Shown: positions 1-9,001 of the stretch, one piece after another
Layout of the letters: each line of letters begins with the position of its first letter
Numbering within the stretch: position 1 is the first letter of the stretch
Assembly (NCBI GenBank): GCA_051814705.1
Contig: JBPWQW010000006.1
Location: 62,001 to 126,000, forward strand
Origin: Geojedonia sp051814705
GTDB taxonomy: Bacteria > Bacteroidota > Bacteroidia > Flavobacteriales > Flavobacteriaceae
Length of the DNA stretch: 64,000 nucleotides
Direction: 5' to 3'
Program-made: the position numbers and the translations under genes
Notes under the pieces: model-generated
Told to the model about the DNA's origin: nothing
The model's database searches: none
Seen by the model: the letters and a program-made list of their open reading frames with translations, nothing else

Positions 1-159
1 AATAAAAGTGGATTAATTTACCATATACCGATCTCTTTCGGATTGGAGTTGGGGCGACATAATAACTTCGATTTAGGATTTATCTACTACGCTCAACCAA
101 GTGTTAAACAGTACGCTGGCGCTTTTGCCCTTGGCATCACCATACCTTTAAAAAATTAA
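1..159 (+). CDS. C-terminal end of an outer membrane barrel-type protein (partial)
   Basis: An open frame runs from the first base of the window to a TAA at 157-159, giving 52 residues. The tail alternates hydrophobic, aromatic and polar residues and ends in a strand-like stretch (GAFALGITIPLKN), as the last strands of outer membrane beta-barrels do. The start lies outside the window, so family and length cannot be given. The assignment as an outer membrane protein is an inference from composition only. Confidence 0.55.
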   Translation, partial: NKSGLIYHIPISFGLELGRHNNFDLGFIYYAQPSVKQYAGAFALGITIPLKN

Positions 160-237
160 TAAATATAAGGAGTTACAACATTGTATAGCCGCAAATATAC
201 TTCTTGACAACCCTGTTAATAAATCTTAGGCTTGGTA

Positions 238-268
238 TTGTAAAACCAAACACTTTATTATATCTTTG
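238..268 (+). promoter_or_regulatory. Bacteroidota-type promoter for the 60-residue membrane protein
   Basis: TTG at 238-240 and TATCTTTG at 261-268 are separated by 20 bases, matching the Bacteroidota -33/-7 pattern (TTG then TAnnTTTG). The -7 box ends 28 bases before the ATG at 297. This supports the short downstream gene being real. Confidence 0.6.
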
Positions 269-296
269 CCCTAGTTAAAAAAAATGACCACGTATT

Positions 297-479
297 ATGT
301 TTGAATTTGATCAGTATTTAGGATTTTTAGCGTTTTTAGCCATTTTGACTCTTGGGTTTTGGCTCATGATCTTTTTAATCAGCTTTGTGATTCCTTACTG
401 GATCGGAGGTTGGACCATAGAGCGTTTTAAAGAAATGCAAGAAGAACGTAAAGCCAAGCGAGAAGCTGCTAAAAGCTAA
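297..479 (+). CDS. Small membrane protein, function unknown
   Basis: The 60-residue product has two closely spaced hydrophobic stretches (about residues 8-30) rich in Phe, Leu and Ile, a Trp/Gly turn (YWIGGW), and a highly charged, helix-prone tail (about residues 42-60, rich in Glu, Lys and Arg). It therefore looks like an inner membrane protein with a charged cytoplasmic tail. I do not recognise the family. A good promoter lies just upstream and a strong terminator just downstream, so it appears to be a single-gene transcript. Codon use looks like that of its neighbours. Confidence 0.7.
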   Translation: MFEFDQYLGFLAFLAILTLGFWLMIFLISFVIPYWIGGWTIERFKEMQEERKAKREAAKS

Positions 480-499
480 TATTAAGTGTTATAGATATT

Positions 500-530
500 A
501 AAAAAGGAAGCCATTTGGCTTCCTTTTTTT
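500..530. terminator. Bidirectional intrinsic terminator
   Basis: GGAAGCCA and TGGCTTCC form a stem around a TT loop, flanked by A-runs on the left and T-runs on the right, so either strand gives a hairpin followed by U residues. It lies between the small membrane gene (plus strand) and the receptor gene ending at 591 (minus strand) and can serve both. Confidence 0.85.
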
Positions 531-590
531 GTTTTAAGTTCTGCATCACATTTCGATTTTGCTCAAGATCGATACAGAATGCGATTTGAA

Positions 591-3089
591 TTATCCTTCA
601 AATTGAAGATCATCTCCACCGCCATTTTCACCTCTTTGGTTCTCCTGACGTTTTTTCTGTTGGTTAAATCGGTAGGTAAACGACACATTAAAACTGCGCT
701 CTCTCCATTGAAACTCACTATAACTGATATAAGTTGGAGTTGTTGAAGTGGTTTGTCGTTTTCTGGTATTGAATAAATCACTTACGTTAAATGCTATAGA
801 GGCTTTGTCCTTAAACAAATCCTTGCTAAAGGCTAAATCGGTTGAAAACATACCTTTCGATTTGTTTTGGGCATCTTCACGAGGTCCCATATAGAACAAA
901 CGCGTTTGCCAATCGATATTTCCTGGCAGGGTATATTTATTGTTCAAACGAACAAACCAGCTTAAATTGTCGGCATCAAAGTTAGTTCCATTATATTCTC
1001 CTCGTGTTTGGGCTTGATACAAGTTAAAATTCCCGTTGAAGTTCCATTTTTTTGTAGGTCTGTAGGTCAATGTAAATTCAAAACCATAACGGTCTTCGGT
1101 GGCTAGATTAATAGGAAAACGTTTTATAACGGGCACTTCGGTACCTCCAACAATAGCGGTATCTCCTGTGTCTTCAGAAATAAAAGTAAAAACATCGGTA
1201 GCGTGTTGGTAATAAATGGACGAATTTAAAGTGAGTTTACCAATGCGGTTTAAGTATCCCAAATCAAAGGCATTGGAATAACTTGGATTGACATCTGGAT
1301 TTCCCTGAAATAGGTTAGTGGCACTGGTTCGGGACGGAAATGGGTTGATGAAACGCGAACGTGGGCGACGTAACCTACGGTTGTAGCCTAAGGTTATACT
1401 TTCTTTTTCTGAAAGTTCATAGCCTAAATTCACTGTAGGGAAAAGACCTACATAATTTTTCTTTTCTAAATCGCCACTTGTTATTTGGTTGATGGTAATG
1501 CGGGTAGATTCCATACGCAATCCCAATAAAAATGAAAACTTGTTTTTAATTTTGCTCCCAAACTGTGAGTAAACAGCATTGACATATTCTCTGTAGATTA
1601 AATTGTTACTCACATCGGTATCCAAAACATAATCGCCATCTTCATTAAATTCGAGAGTGTAATCCGTATTCATTTCGTTAAAGTTACCGCGATAGCCAAA
1701 TTCAAACTGACTCGCTTCACCTATAGGCTTCACATAATCACTTTGTAATAACACTTCTCTTTGGCCTTGCAAGGTTTGTACACGTTCTGCGGCATCACCA
1801 TCTTGTGCAATTAAAGATCTTTCATCTTCTTGACTGTCTTCATATTGAAAATCAAAGGTTAGTTTGTGCTCACTATTGCCACCGAACTGTTTGTCAAAAT
1901 TAACGGCGTATTGAACAGTTTTTTCTTTTTCGACTTCAGGGTCGAACCTAAAGGATTGATTTATTAAATTACCATTGCTGTCTAATTCATTTATAGTATT
2001 GGTGCTTTTATTATCTTGGTCACTATCCCTATATAGAAATGATGTGGTTAATGAAGCCGTATCATTAATATACCACTCCATACCTAAATTGGTATTAAGT
2101 CCGTGGCTTTGTCTGTTGTATTTTCGGTTTTCGTTTAAAAAGGTACTTGGGTCAGCGCCATTAAAGTATTCGGTTTCGGAAAGGGATTTACCTGGAGATT
2201 CGCGGTAAGAATAGCCAGACGTGTTGAAAAAATTAAAATCACCCGTTCTATAGTTAATGTTTCCTGAAATACCAGCCGAGGTTGGGTGCCCTGCATTGGC
2301 AGTGATTGCGCCATTCAGTCCTTGCAATTTGCTTCTTCTTAGTATAATATTTAAAATACCAGCAGTACCTTCAGCGTCATAACGCGCAGACGGAGACGTA
2401 ATGACTTCCACCCGTTCAATCGATTCAGCAGGTAATTGTCGTAAAGCATCTGTTGAATTTAAGCCTACCAAACCTGAAGGTTTGCCATTAATAAGGATGC
2501 GTACATTGTCATTTCCTCTTAATGAGACATTACCTTCAACATCAACAGAAACTGAAGGAACATTATCCAATACATCACTTACGGTTCCGCCTCTTACGGT
2601 TAGGTCCTTACCAACGTTATATATTTTTTTGTCAAGTTTGATCTCCACCGTGGTGCGCTCGGCAATAACCTCAACTTCTCCCAAAGCTTCAATGTCGATG
2701 GCAATTCCCAACACACCCAAATCGCTATCTTTAGTAAGTGTCCTGTTTGGGATGGTTTTGGTTTTGTAAGAGATATATTCAACTGAAATATCATAAGTTC
2801 CTGAAGGAATTTGTATAGAAAAATTGCCTTCGGGGTCGGTAATACCGCCACCAACAATTTTATTTTCTTTTTTACTAAAAAAGGCTATGGTTGCATATTC
2901 CAATGGTAAATTAACATCTTTGTCAATTACCTTTCCAGTTATAGTAACATCTCTCACTTCACTCAATGTCATTTGTGATTTTGGTGAAGGCCCATCTGGG
3001 CTTTGAGGAATAGAAGTGTTTTTGTTTTGTGCGGCTAATGTTAATAAAAAAAGTAAGGTAAGTGAAAAGGTTAAGGTCAATTTTTTCAT
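591..3089 (-). CDS. TonB-dependent-receptor-like outer membrane protein with carboxypeptidase regulatory domain
   Basis: The 832-residue protein begins with a signal peptide (MKKLTLTFSLTLLFLLTLAAQ). It then has a carboxypeptidase-regulatory-like beta-sandwich (about residues 48-140, with VTGKV- and YEYIS-like strands), a plug domain (about 150-250, with RGNDNVRILINGKPSG and AEGTAGILNIILRR) and a long beta-barrel. The architecture matches the Bacteroidota outer membrane beta-barrel family related to TonB receptors. The C-terminus ends in a Gly/Asp/Gln-rich tail rather than the usual aromatic residue, which is common in this subfamily. A -7 box lies 31-38 bases before the start. The substrate cannot be told from sequence; no SusD partner lies next to it, which argues against a polysaccharide-uptake pair. 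Confidence 0.85.
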   Translation of the reverse strand: MKKLTLTFSLTLLFLLTLAAQNKNTSIPQSPDGPSPKSQMTLSEVRDVTITGKVIDKDVNLPLEYATIAFFSKKENKIVGGGITDPEGNFSIQIPSGTYDISVEYISYKTKTIPNRTLTKDSDLGVLGIAIDIEALGEVEVIAERTTVEIKLDKKIYNVGKDLTVRGGTVSDVLDNVPSVSVDVEGNVSLRGNDNVRILINGKPSGLVGLNSTDALRQLPAESIERVEVITSPSARYDAEGTAGILNIILRRSKLQGLNGAITANAGHPTSAGISGNINYRTGDFNFFNTSGYSYRESPGKSLSETEYFNGADPSTFLNENRKYNRQSHGLNTNLGMEWYINDTASLTTSFLYRDSDQDNKSTNTINELDSNGNLINQSFRFDPEVEKEKTVQYAVNFDKQFGGNSEHKLTFDFQYEDSQEDERSLIAQDGDAAERVQTLQGQREVLLQSDYVKPIGEASQFEFGYRGNFNEMNTDYTLEFNEDGDYVLDTDVSNNLIYREYVNAVYSQFGSKIKNKFSFLLGLRMESTRITINQITSGDLEKKNYVGLFPTVNLGYELSEKESITLGYNRRLRRPRSRFINPFPSRTSATNLFQGNPDVNPSYSNAFDLGYLNRIGKLTLNSSIYYQHATDVFTFISEDTGDTAIVGGTEVPVIKRFPINLATEDRYGFEFTLTYRPTKKWNFNGNFNLYQAQTRGEYNGTNFDADNLSWFVRLNNKYTLPGNIDWQTRLFYMGPREDAQNKSKGMFSTDLAFSKDLFKDKASIAFNVSDLFNTRKRQTTSTTPTYISYSEFQWRERSFNVSFTYRFNQQKKRQENQRGENGGGDDLQFEG

Positions 3090-3119
3090 TCTTGTCTATT
3101 TGATTTGGCTATTGGACTG

Positions 3120-3127
3120 CAAAAATA
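3120..3127 (-). promoter_or_regulatory. -7 promoter element of the receptor gene
   Basis: On the minus strand the bases read TATTTTTG, an exact TAnnTTTG match, about 31 bases before the ATG at 3089. I see no clear TTG at the right distance upstream. Confidence 0.45.
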
Positions 3128-3187
3128 GACCAAGGTTTAAGACCTTTCGGTTAAAGTTGTGTTAAAGAAATGTTCTTGGAAAGCAGG

Positions 3188-3529
3188 TTAAAGAATTTCA
3201 AGAATTTTTGTAGGTGGTCGTCCAATTACAGCTTTGCCATCATGGATTACGATGGGGCGTTCCATAAGTTTTGGATGTTTAATCATAAGATGTATAAGCT
3301 CTTGGTCTGAAAGCTTTTTATCTTTAAAGTTGGCTTTCCAAATTGCTTCGTTTTTTCTAATTAATTGGATGGGCTTTATTTTTAGAAGTTCAATGATGTG
3401 TTGAAGATTTTCAAAACTTAAAGGTTCATCTATATATTTAACCACATTAAATGTTTTCCCTGATGATTCCAAAATTTGTAAACCTTCTCGGGATTTACTG
3501 CAACTTGAATTGTGATAAATTTCTAGCAT
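3188..3529 (-). CDS. ArsC-family (arsenate reductase-like) thioredoxin-fold protein
   Basis: The 113-residue product has the ArsC/Spx fold pattern: a strand, then HNSSCSKSRE with the active-site Cys at residue 10, and a late RPIVIHDGKAVIGRPP segment (Arg91-Pro92-Ile93) as in the glutaredoxin-dependent reductase family. The active-site loop lacks the typical His-Asn-Pro-x-Cys-Gly-Thr-Ser arrangement, so it is nearer the YfgD/ArsC-like group than proven arsenate reductases. It starts 4 bases after the stop of the HAD gene and is probably cotranscribed with it. No other arsenic genes lie nearby, so true arsenate reduction is doubtful; a thiol-redox role is equally likely. Confidence 0.8.
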   Translation of the reverse strand: MLEIYHNSSCSKSREGLQILESSGKTFNVVKYIDEPLSFENLQHIIELLKIKPIQLIRKNEAIWKANFKDKKLSDQELIHLMIKHPKLMERPIVIHDGKAVIGRPPTKILEIL

Positions 3530-3532
3530 GTT

Positions 3533-4150
3533 TTAGATGTTTATATTAAACGCTTTTAATTGATTAATGAGTTGTTTAGGGCTGGTAAAATGAATACCGT
3601 GAATTCCCAAAGCATTAGCAGCTTCGATGTTTCTTAAGTTGTCATCGATAAATATGGAGTTTTCAGCACGAATGTGAAACCGATTTAAAGTAGTTTCATA
3701 GATGTCTCTGAAGGGTTTCCTAGTGCCTTCTTCCCCTGATACAACAATGCCTTCAAACCACTGTAAAAAATCAAAACGTTCCAGAGCAATAGGAAAGGTT
3801 TCATGGCTCCAATTGGTCAATGCCACTAGTTTGTATTTTTTCATGGAAACAAGTTGATCAAGAATTTCGACGGTATCAAAAATGGCTTCACCAAGCATGT
3901 CAATCCAACGCCCGTAATACAGTCTAATCCAGTCTTCGTATTCTGGAAAAAGAGCGACACGTTCTTCAGTCGCTTTGGCAAGAGGATAGCCTGCGTCTTG
4001 ATTTTCATTCCAGTCAGAGGTGCAGACATGGTCAAAAAACCACTGCATTTTTTCTCTATCGCCATCGAACACGTCCAAATACACATATTCTGGATTCCAG
4101 TCGATCAAAACGCCTCCAAGGTCGAAAATTATGGTATCTATTTGTTTCAT
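3533..4150 (-). CDS. HAD-superfamily phosphatase (YihX-like)
   Basis: The 205-residue product carries the HAD motifs: FDLGGV with the nucleophile Asp10, Thr112-Asn113 (ALTNWSH) as motif II, Lys145 in RKPFRDIY as motif III, and the metal-binding Asp169-Asp170 (FIDDN) as motif IV. The residue two after the nucleophile is Gly rather than Asp, as in YihX-type sugar-phosphate phosphatases and some dehalogenases. It should be a soluble cytoplasmic Mg-dependent phosphohydrolase; a sugar phosphate is the best substrate guess. It forms a two-gene unit with the ArsC-like gene downstream. Confidence 0.85.
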   Translation of the reverse strand: MKQIDTIIFDLGGVLIDWNPEYVYLDVFDGDREKMQWFFDHVCTSDWNENQDAGYPLAKATEERVALFPEYEDWIRLYYGRWIDMLGEAIFDTVEILDQLVSMKKYKLVALTNWSHETFPIALERFDFLQWFEGIVVSGEEGTRKPFRDIYETTLNRFHIRAENSIFIDDNLRNIEAANALGIHGIHFTSPKQLINQLKAFNINI

Positions 4151-4167
4151 ATGTTTAAATTGAAATT

Positions 4168-4243
4168 GAAATTGAAGATGAACTTGAAATCGATATGCTT
4201 CAATACTGTTTTTTTTTCAAACTTCGATTTCGACTTCAATTTC
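4168..4243. repeat. Imperfect inverted repeat between prfB and the HAD gene
   Basis: GAAATTGAAG at 4168-4177 is the exact complement of CTTCAATTTC at 4234-4243, and TTGAAATCGA at 4184-4193 pairs with TCGATTTCGA at 4224-4233 with one mismatch. The left arm has a 6-base insertion and the loop is 30 bases. The right arm reaches the prfB stop codon. It could be a weak terminator or processing hairpin for prfB. Confidence 0.5.
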
Positions 4244-5352
4244 ATAAAGTATTCGGGTCTTCTTCTTTTTGTCCCATCATCATTAAATAAGCCTTTAAAA
4301 AGGGTTCGATATTTCCATCCAAAACGGCATCTACATTTCCTGTTTCATGACCAGATCGCACATCTTTTATCAATTTATAAGGATGCAGCACATAATTGCG
4401 AATTTGGCTTCCCCATTCAATTTTCATTTTTTCAGCTTCAATATCACTGCGTTGTGCCAATTGTTTTTGAAGCTCAATTTCATACAATTGCGACTTTAAC
4501 ATTTGAAGGGCCCGTGAGCGATTATCGTGTTGGGATCGCGTTTCCGAACATGAAATTTGAATCCCCGTTGGTTTATGGGTCAGTTGTACTTTGGTTTCCA
4601 CTTTATTGACATTTTGCCCACCAGCACCACTAGAACGTGCCGTGGTAATTTCAATATCAGCCGGATTGATATCAATTTCGATGGTATCGTCCACCAAAGG
4701 ATACACATAAACCGATGCAAAACTAGTATGGCGTTTGGCATTGCTATCAAAAGGGGAGATGCGCACCAAACGGTGTACACCATTTTCACTTTTAAGCCAA
4801 CCAAAGGCATAATCGCCTTCAATTTCCAAGGTTACGGTTTTAATTCCAGCAACATCACCTTCCTGAAAATTGAGTTCCTTAATTTTAAATCCACTTTTTT
4901 CAGCATACATCAAATACATGCGCATCAGCATACTTGCCCAATCACAGGATTCGGTACCTCCAGCTCCAGCGGTAATTTGAAGCACAGCACTCAAGCTGTC
5001 ACCTTCTTCAGATAACATATTTTTAAACTCAAGACGTTCAATGAAGTCCAAAGTTTTTTCAAAGTGGGAATCGAGTTCATTAGCTGTCATTTCTTCAGCT
5101 TTGTAAAACTCGTAAAACACTTCCAAATCTTCTACCGAAGTTTTGGCGATTTTATAGTCTTCGACCCATTTTTTCTTTTCACGAAGGGATTTCATAACGA
5201 TTTCTGCCGATTTGGAATCGTTCCAAAAATTGGGGTCAAAGGTTTTTTCTTCTTCGTTAGATATTTCTATAGTTTTGGCATCAACGTCAAAGATACCTCC
5301 TCAACGCACCAAGGCGTTCTACAAGATCTTTTACTTGATCGGATGTAGTCAT
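4242..5352 (-). CDS. prfB: Peptide chain release factor 2, with programmed +1 frameshift
   Basis: RF2 recognises UGA and UAA and triggers peptide release. The N-terminal frame starts at ATG 5350-5352, encodes 21 residues ending LRRYL, and meets TGA at 5287-5289. Shifting +1 there continues as DVDAKT into the long frame that ends at 4242, giving a 369-residue protein, the normal RF2 length. The codon-specificity tripeptide SPF lies at about residues 199-201 and the catalytic GGQ at about 244-246. The long frame alone has its first ATG at 5195 and would lack about 52 N-terminal residues, so the frameshift is required for a full domain 1. A -33/-7 promoter lies just upstream. Confidence 0.95.
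5285..5301 (-). promoter_or_regulatory. RF2 autoregulatory frameshift site
   Basis: On the minus strand the bases read AGGAGG TAT CTT TGA C. This is a Shine-Dalgarno-like hexamer three bases before the slippery CTT codon and an in-frame TGA, the same arrangement as the Escherichia coli prfB site. When RF2 is scarce, the ribosome slips +1 at CTT and completes RF2. Confidence 0.95.
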
Positions 5353-5368
5353 AAAGTTTAATTTTTTT

Positions 5369-5398
5369 CAAAAATACACTACTTTTTTATAATGCCAA
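5369..5398 (-). promoter_or_regulatory. prfB promoter
   Basis: On the minus strand TTG (5398-5396) is followed after 19 bases by TATTTTTG (5376-5369), 16 bases before the ATG at 5352. The fit to TTG/TAnnTTTG is good and supports the upstream start of prfB. Confidence 0.65.
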
Positions 5399-5561
5399 AT
5401 ACTAAATTAAAGTATTGTTCATTAGAAATCGGGGTACCTGTCTTCAAATGAGTCTTTACTACAAAAGAGGCCATCTAACGACATATAAAATTATGATTTT
5501 TGGAGCGTTACTATTTTAATAGTACATTAAATTATGTAGTTTTATCCTCTAAATTTTAACT

Positions 5562-7970
5562 ATGAAAAAACCAGCCTTATTTTTCCTCCTCTTTTTGCTT
5601 TCAAGTGTGTCGTTTTCACAAACTCTTAAAGATAAAAAACTAACGAGTTACAAAGGGTATTTTAATTTTTATTATGAAGAAGCTCAGGACAAGATCTATC
5701 TAGAAGTTGAACATCTTGATCAAGAATTTTTGTATGTGAGTTCTCTTGCATCGGGTGTTGGATCTAACGACATTGGATTGGATAGAGGACAATTGGGAGC
5801 TGAACGGATTGTGAAGTTTGTAAAGGCTGGAAATAAATTATTGCTCATTCAACCCAATCAGGATTATAGAGCCATTACCGATAATGAGTTGGAGAAAAAA
5901 AGTGTGGAACAGGCTTTTGCCAAATCGGTTTTATTCGGTTTTAAAATTGAAGAAGAATCCAAAGGTAAATACATTATAGACTTTAGCGATTTTTTACTGC
6001 AGGATACCCATGGAGTTGCCGATCAATTGCGCTATCAAGATGAAGGCAGTTATAGTTTGGATCTCAGTAAAAGTGCTTTGTCTTTGGAACGAACAAAAGC
6101 GTTTCCAAAAAATGTGGAGTTTGAAGCCCTTTTGACCTTTAAAGGAGAGCCAAAAGGACGAAATATTAGAAGTGTAACACCTACACCGTCTTTAGTTAGC
6201 GTTATTCAACATCATTCCTTTATTGAATTACCAGATGACAACTACACCCCCCGAGAATTTGATCCAAGAAGTGGTTCTATTTACATATCCTTTATGGATT
6301 ATGCTACACCAATTCAGGAACCCATTCTCAAACGCTATATCACGCGTCATCGTTTGGAAAAAAAGAACCCTGAGTTGGCACTAAGTGAAGCTGTAGAACC
6401 TATTGTCTATTATTTAGATCCAGGAACCCCAGAACCCATACGTTCGGCACTTTTAGAAGGCGCTAGTCGGTGGAACCAAGCCTATGAAGCCATTGGGTTT
6501 AAGGATGCCTTTCAAGTAAAAATGCTGCCCGAAGATGCAGACCCCATGGATTGCCGATACAATGTTATTCAATGGGTACATCGATCTACTAGAGGCTGGA
6601 GTTATGGCGCTAGTGTAGTAGATCCACGCACAGGAGAGATTATTAAAGGTCACGTTAGTTTGGGAAGCTTGAGAATACGTCAAGACTTTTTAATTGCGCA
6701 GGCTTTACTAAATAAGCCCTTTGCTGAAAGCGATGACAATTATAAACCGATGTTAGAAATGGCCTTGGCAAGAATAAGACAGTTGGGCGCACATGAAGTC
6801 GGCCACACTTTAGGGTTTACCCATAATTTTGCCGCCAGCACTAACGATCAGGCTTCGGTTATGGATTATCCGCATCCTCTAATTAAATTAACAGATGGAG
6901 CCATTGACATACGTGACGCTTATACTACAGGAATTGGCGCTTGGGATCGAGTTACAGTAGCGTATAGCTATTCGCTGTTTGATGGGGCAACCAACGAAAA
7001 AGAGGCTTTAAATACCATTCTTAGAAAATCACAAGAAGCGGGCTTGCGTTTTATTGCCGATTATGATGCCCGTGCCCAAAATGGAGCTCATGCCTTGGCC
7101 CATTTATGGGATAATGGTAAATCGCCTGCCGAAGAACTTGATAGGTTATTGAATGTTAGAGCCAAGGCCATTTCAAATTTTTCAATAGATAATATTAGAA
7201 CCAACGAACCTTATTCGGTTTTGGAAGACGTATTTGTGCCTTTATACTTTTTTCATCGGTATCAAACCGAAGCAGCTACCAAAATCATTGGAGGTTTAGA
7301 TTACAATTATGCCCTAAAAGGCGACGGACAATTGATAGTGAAGCCAATTGATGAAAAAACCCAACGCGAGACACTTCAAACCTTACTAAAAACACTAAGT
7401 GTACAAGCACTTGCTATACCAGAGGATAAATTGAGCTTATTTCCGCCAAGAGCCTACGGTTATGCAAGGACTAGAGAATCTTTTAAAAGCAATATGGGTG
7501 TAGCTTTTGACCCCTTTGGTGCTGTTGAAACCTCTTGTGATATGACCCTAGGACTGTTATTAAATGCAGAACGGATGAATCGCGTCTATTTACAGCATGT
7601 TTTGGATCCTTCACAACTGGATATTCAAGAAGTGATTGAGACTTTAGCCTCAGAAACCATAAAAAAGAAAACCAATAAAGAATACTTGGGAGAAGTTCAG
7701 CAAACCATTAATATTTCAGTTTTAAAACATATTATGGCTTTATCTGGAGATGATAAATTGATGCCGCAAGTTCAAGCCCTTGTAAATTTTGAAGTGATGA
7801 AGTTAAAAGTCATCTTACAGGAACGTCGTATCGATCCAGTGGCGATGCTTTTAGTTAAAGAAATCGATAAGTTTTTAGGAAATCCAAGTGGCTATAAAGC
7901 TCCTGTGGTTCCAAAAATACCAGATGGTTCACCAATTGGAACCGATGCCTGTAATTATTTTTCAAATTAA
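5562..7970 (+). CDS. Secreted zinc-dependent metalloprotease (DUF5117/DUF4953 type)
   Basis: The 802-residue protein starts with a signal peptide (MKKPALFFLLFLLSSVSFSQ). The catalytic site is HEVGHTLGFTH (His411, Glu412, His415, His421), the extended HExxHxxGxxH metzincin zinc motif, followed by a Met-turn-like SVMDYPHP around residue 434. The N-terminal half matches the uncharacterised domains that precede the protease in this large Bacteroidota family. It should act in the periplasm or at the cell surface; the substrate is unknown. The threonine aldolase gene begins 5 bases after its stop, so the two may share a transcript, though no functional link is apparent. The 210 bases upstream contain no other gene. 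Confidence 0.9.
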   Translation: MKKPALFFLLFLLSSVSFSQTLKDKKLTSYKGYFNFYYEEAQDKIYLEVEHLDQEFLYVSSLASGVGSNDIGLDRGQLGAERIVKFVKAGNKLLLIQPNQDYRAITDNELEKKSVEQAFAKSVLFGFKIEEESKGKYIIDFSDFLLQDTHGVADQLRYQDEGSYSLDLSKSALSLERTKAFPKNVEFEALLTFKGEPKGRNIRSVTPTPSLVSVIQHHSFIELPDDNYTPREFDPRSGSIYISFMDYATPIQEPILKRYITRHRLEKKNPELALSEAVEPIVYYLDPGTPEPIRSALLEGASRWNQAYEAIGFKDAFQVKMLPEDADPMDCRYNVIQWVHRSTRGWSYGASVVDPRTGEIIKGHVSLGSLRIRQDFLIAQALLNKPFAESDDNYKPMLEMALARIRQLGAHEVGHTLGFTHNFAASTNDQASVMDYPHPLIKLTDGAIDIRDAYTTGIGAWDRVTVAYSYSLFDGATNEKEALNTILRKSQEAGLRFIADYDARAQNGAHALAHLWDNGKSPAEELDRLLNVRAKAISNFSIDNIRTNEPYSVLEDVFVPLYFFHRYQTEAATKIIGGLDYNYALKGDGQLIVKPIDEKTQRETLQTLLKTLSVQALAIPEDKLSLFPPRAYGYARTRESFKSNMGVAFDPFGAVETSCDMTLGLLLNAERMNRVYLQHVLDPSQLDIQEVIETLASETIKKKTNKEYLGEVQQTINISVLKHIMALSGDDKLMPQVQALVNFEVMKLKVILQERRIDPVAMLLVKEIDKFLGNPSGYKAPVVPKIPDGSPIGTDACNYFSN

Positions 7971-7975
7971 ATAGT

Positions 7976-9001
7976 ATGATAGTAGATTTTCGAAGCGATA
8001 CCGTAACCAAACCATCGCAAGGTATGCTGGATGCCATGATGCGTGCCGAAGTTGGAGATGATGTTTTTGATGAAGACCCAACAGTTAATGCCCTACAAGA
8101 ACGTTTAGCTAATATGTTTGGGATGGACAAGGCTCTTTTTTTTCCATCTGGAACCATGGCCAATCAAACTGCCATAAAACTTCACACCAATCCTGGAGAG
8201 CAGATCATTTGTGATAAATATTCACATATTTATAATTATGAAGCCGGAGGCGCTTCATTTAACAGTGGTGTTTCTTGTAACCTCATTGATGGAAACCAGG
8301 GTCTTTTTACAGCCGATCAAGTTGTTGAGGCTATTAATCCTAACTCTTTTTATTACAGTAAGACCAGTCTGGTTGAGATTGAAAACACCACCAACAAAGG
8401 TGGAGGTGCGTGTTGGGATTTTGAAGAAATTCAAAAGATTAGATTGGTATGTAATAAAAATAAATTGGGCTTTCATTTGGATGGAGCTCGATTGTGGAAT
8501 GCTTTAGTAGAAAAAAAGGAAAGCCCAAAACAATACGGCGAAGTATTTGACACCATTTCGGTGTGTTTGAGCAAGGGTTTGGGCTGCCCAATCGGGTCTG
8601 TTTTGATTGGCAATAAAAAAATCATGAAAAATGCCGTAAGGGTCCGGAAGGTCTTTGGTGGCAATATGCGGCAAGTTGGCTATTTGGCTGCAGCGGGTTT
8701 GTATGCTTTAGACCATAATATAGAAAGATTACGAGAAGATCACGATAAAGCCAAAGCAATTGGAGAGGTTTTACGTGTATTGCCTTTTATCAAAAAAGTA
8801 GAACCCGTAGAAACTAATATCGTCATTTTTGAACTGAATGCAGGTGTAGGTGAAACCGCTTTTGTAAAATTGCTATCCGATAAAAACATCCATATTATTG
8901 GTATGGGTGGAGGTAAGTTGCGTATTGTGACCCATTTGGATTATACAGATGACATGCATGATTATTTTTTAACAACCTTAAAAAGTCTAAAACTTACTTA
9001 A
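7976..9001 (+). CDS. ltaE: Low-specificity L-threonine aldolase
   Basis: This PLP enzyme cleaves L-threonine or allo-threonine to glycine and acetaldehyde. The 341-residue sequence has the family start VDFRSDTVTKPSQGM, FPSGTMANQ around residues 56-64, His84 that stacks on PLP, LDGARLWNA around 168-176, and the Schiff-base Lys200 in CLSKGLG. The ATG at 7976 gives a protein starting exactly at the conserved domain edge. It follows the protease gene by 5 bases, and its last 8 bases overlap the end of the convergent ybaB gene. Confidence 0.92.
   Translation: MIVDFRSDTVTKPSQGMLDAMMRAEVGDDVFDEDPTVNALQERLANMFGMDKALFFPSGTMANQTAIKLHTNPGEQIICDKYSHIYNYEAGGASFNSGVSCNLIDGNQGLFTADQVVEAINPNSFYYSKTSLVEIENTTNKGGGACWDFEEIQKIRLVCNKNKLGFHLDGARLWNALVEKKESPKQYGEVFDTISVCLSKGLGCPIGSVLIGNKKIMKNAVRVRKVFGGNMRQVGYLAAAGLYALDHNIERLREDHDKAKAIGEVLRVLPFIKKVEPVETNIVIFELNAGVGETAFVKLLSDKNIHIIGMGGGKLRIVTHLDYTDDMHDYFLTTLKSLKLT

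Noticed and set aside
3188..3529. Assignment as a true arsenate reductase gene in an ars operon
   Set aside because: The active-site loop differs from the arsenate reductase consensus and no arsenic regulator or pump is adjacent.
3854..4609. 251-residue plus-strand frame opposite the HAD and prfB genes
   Set aside because: It lies antisense to two well-identified genes, has no recognisable domain and odd composition; it is a shadow frame.
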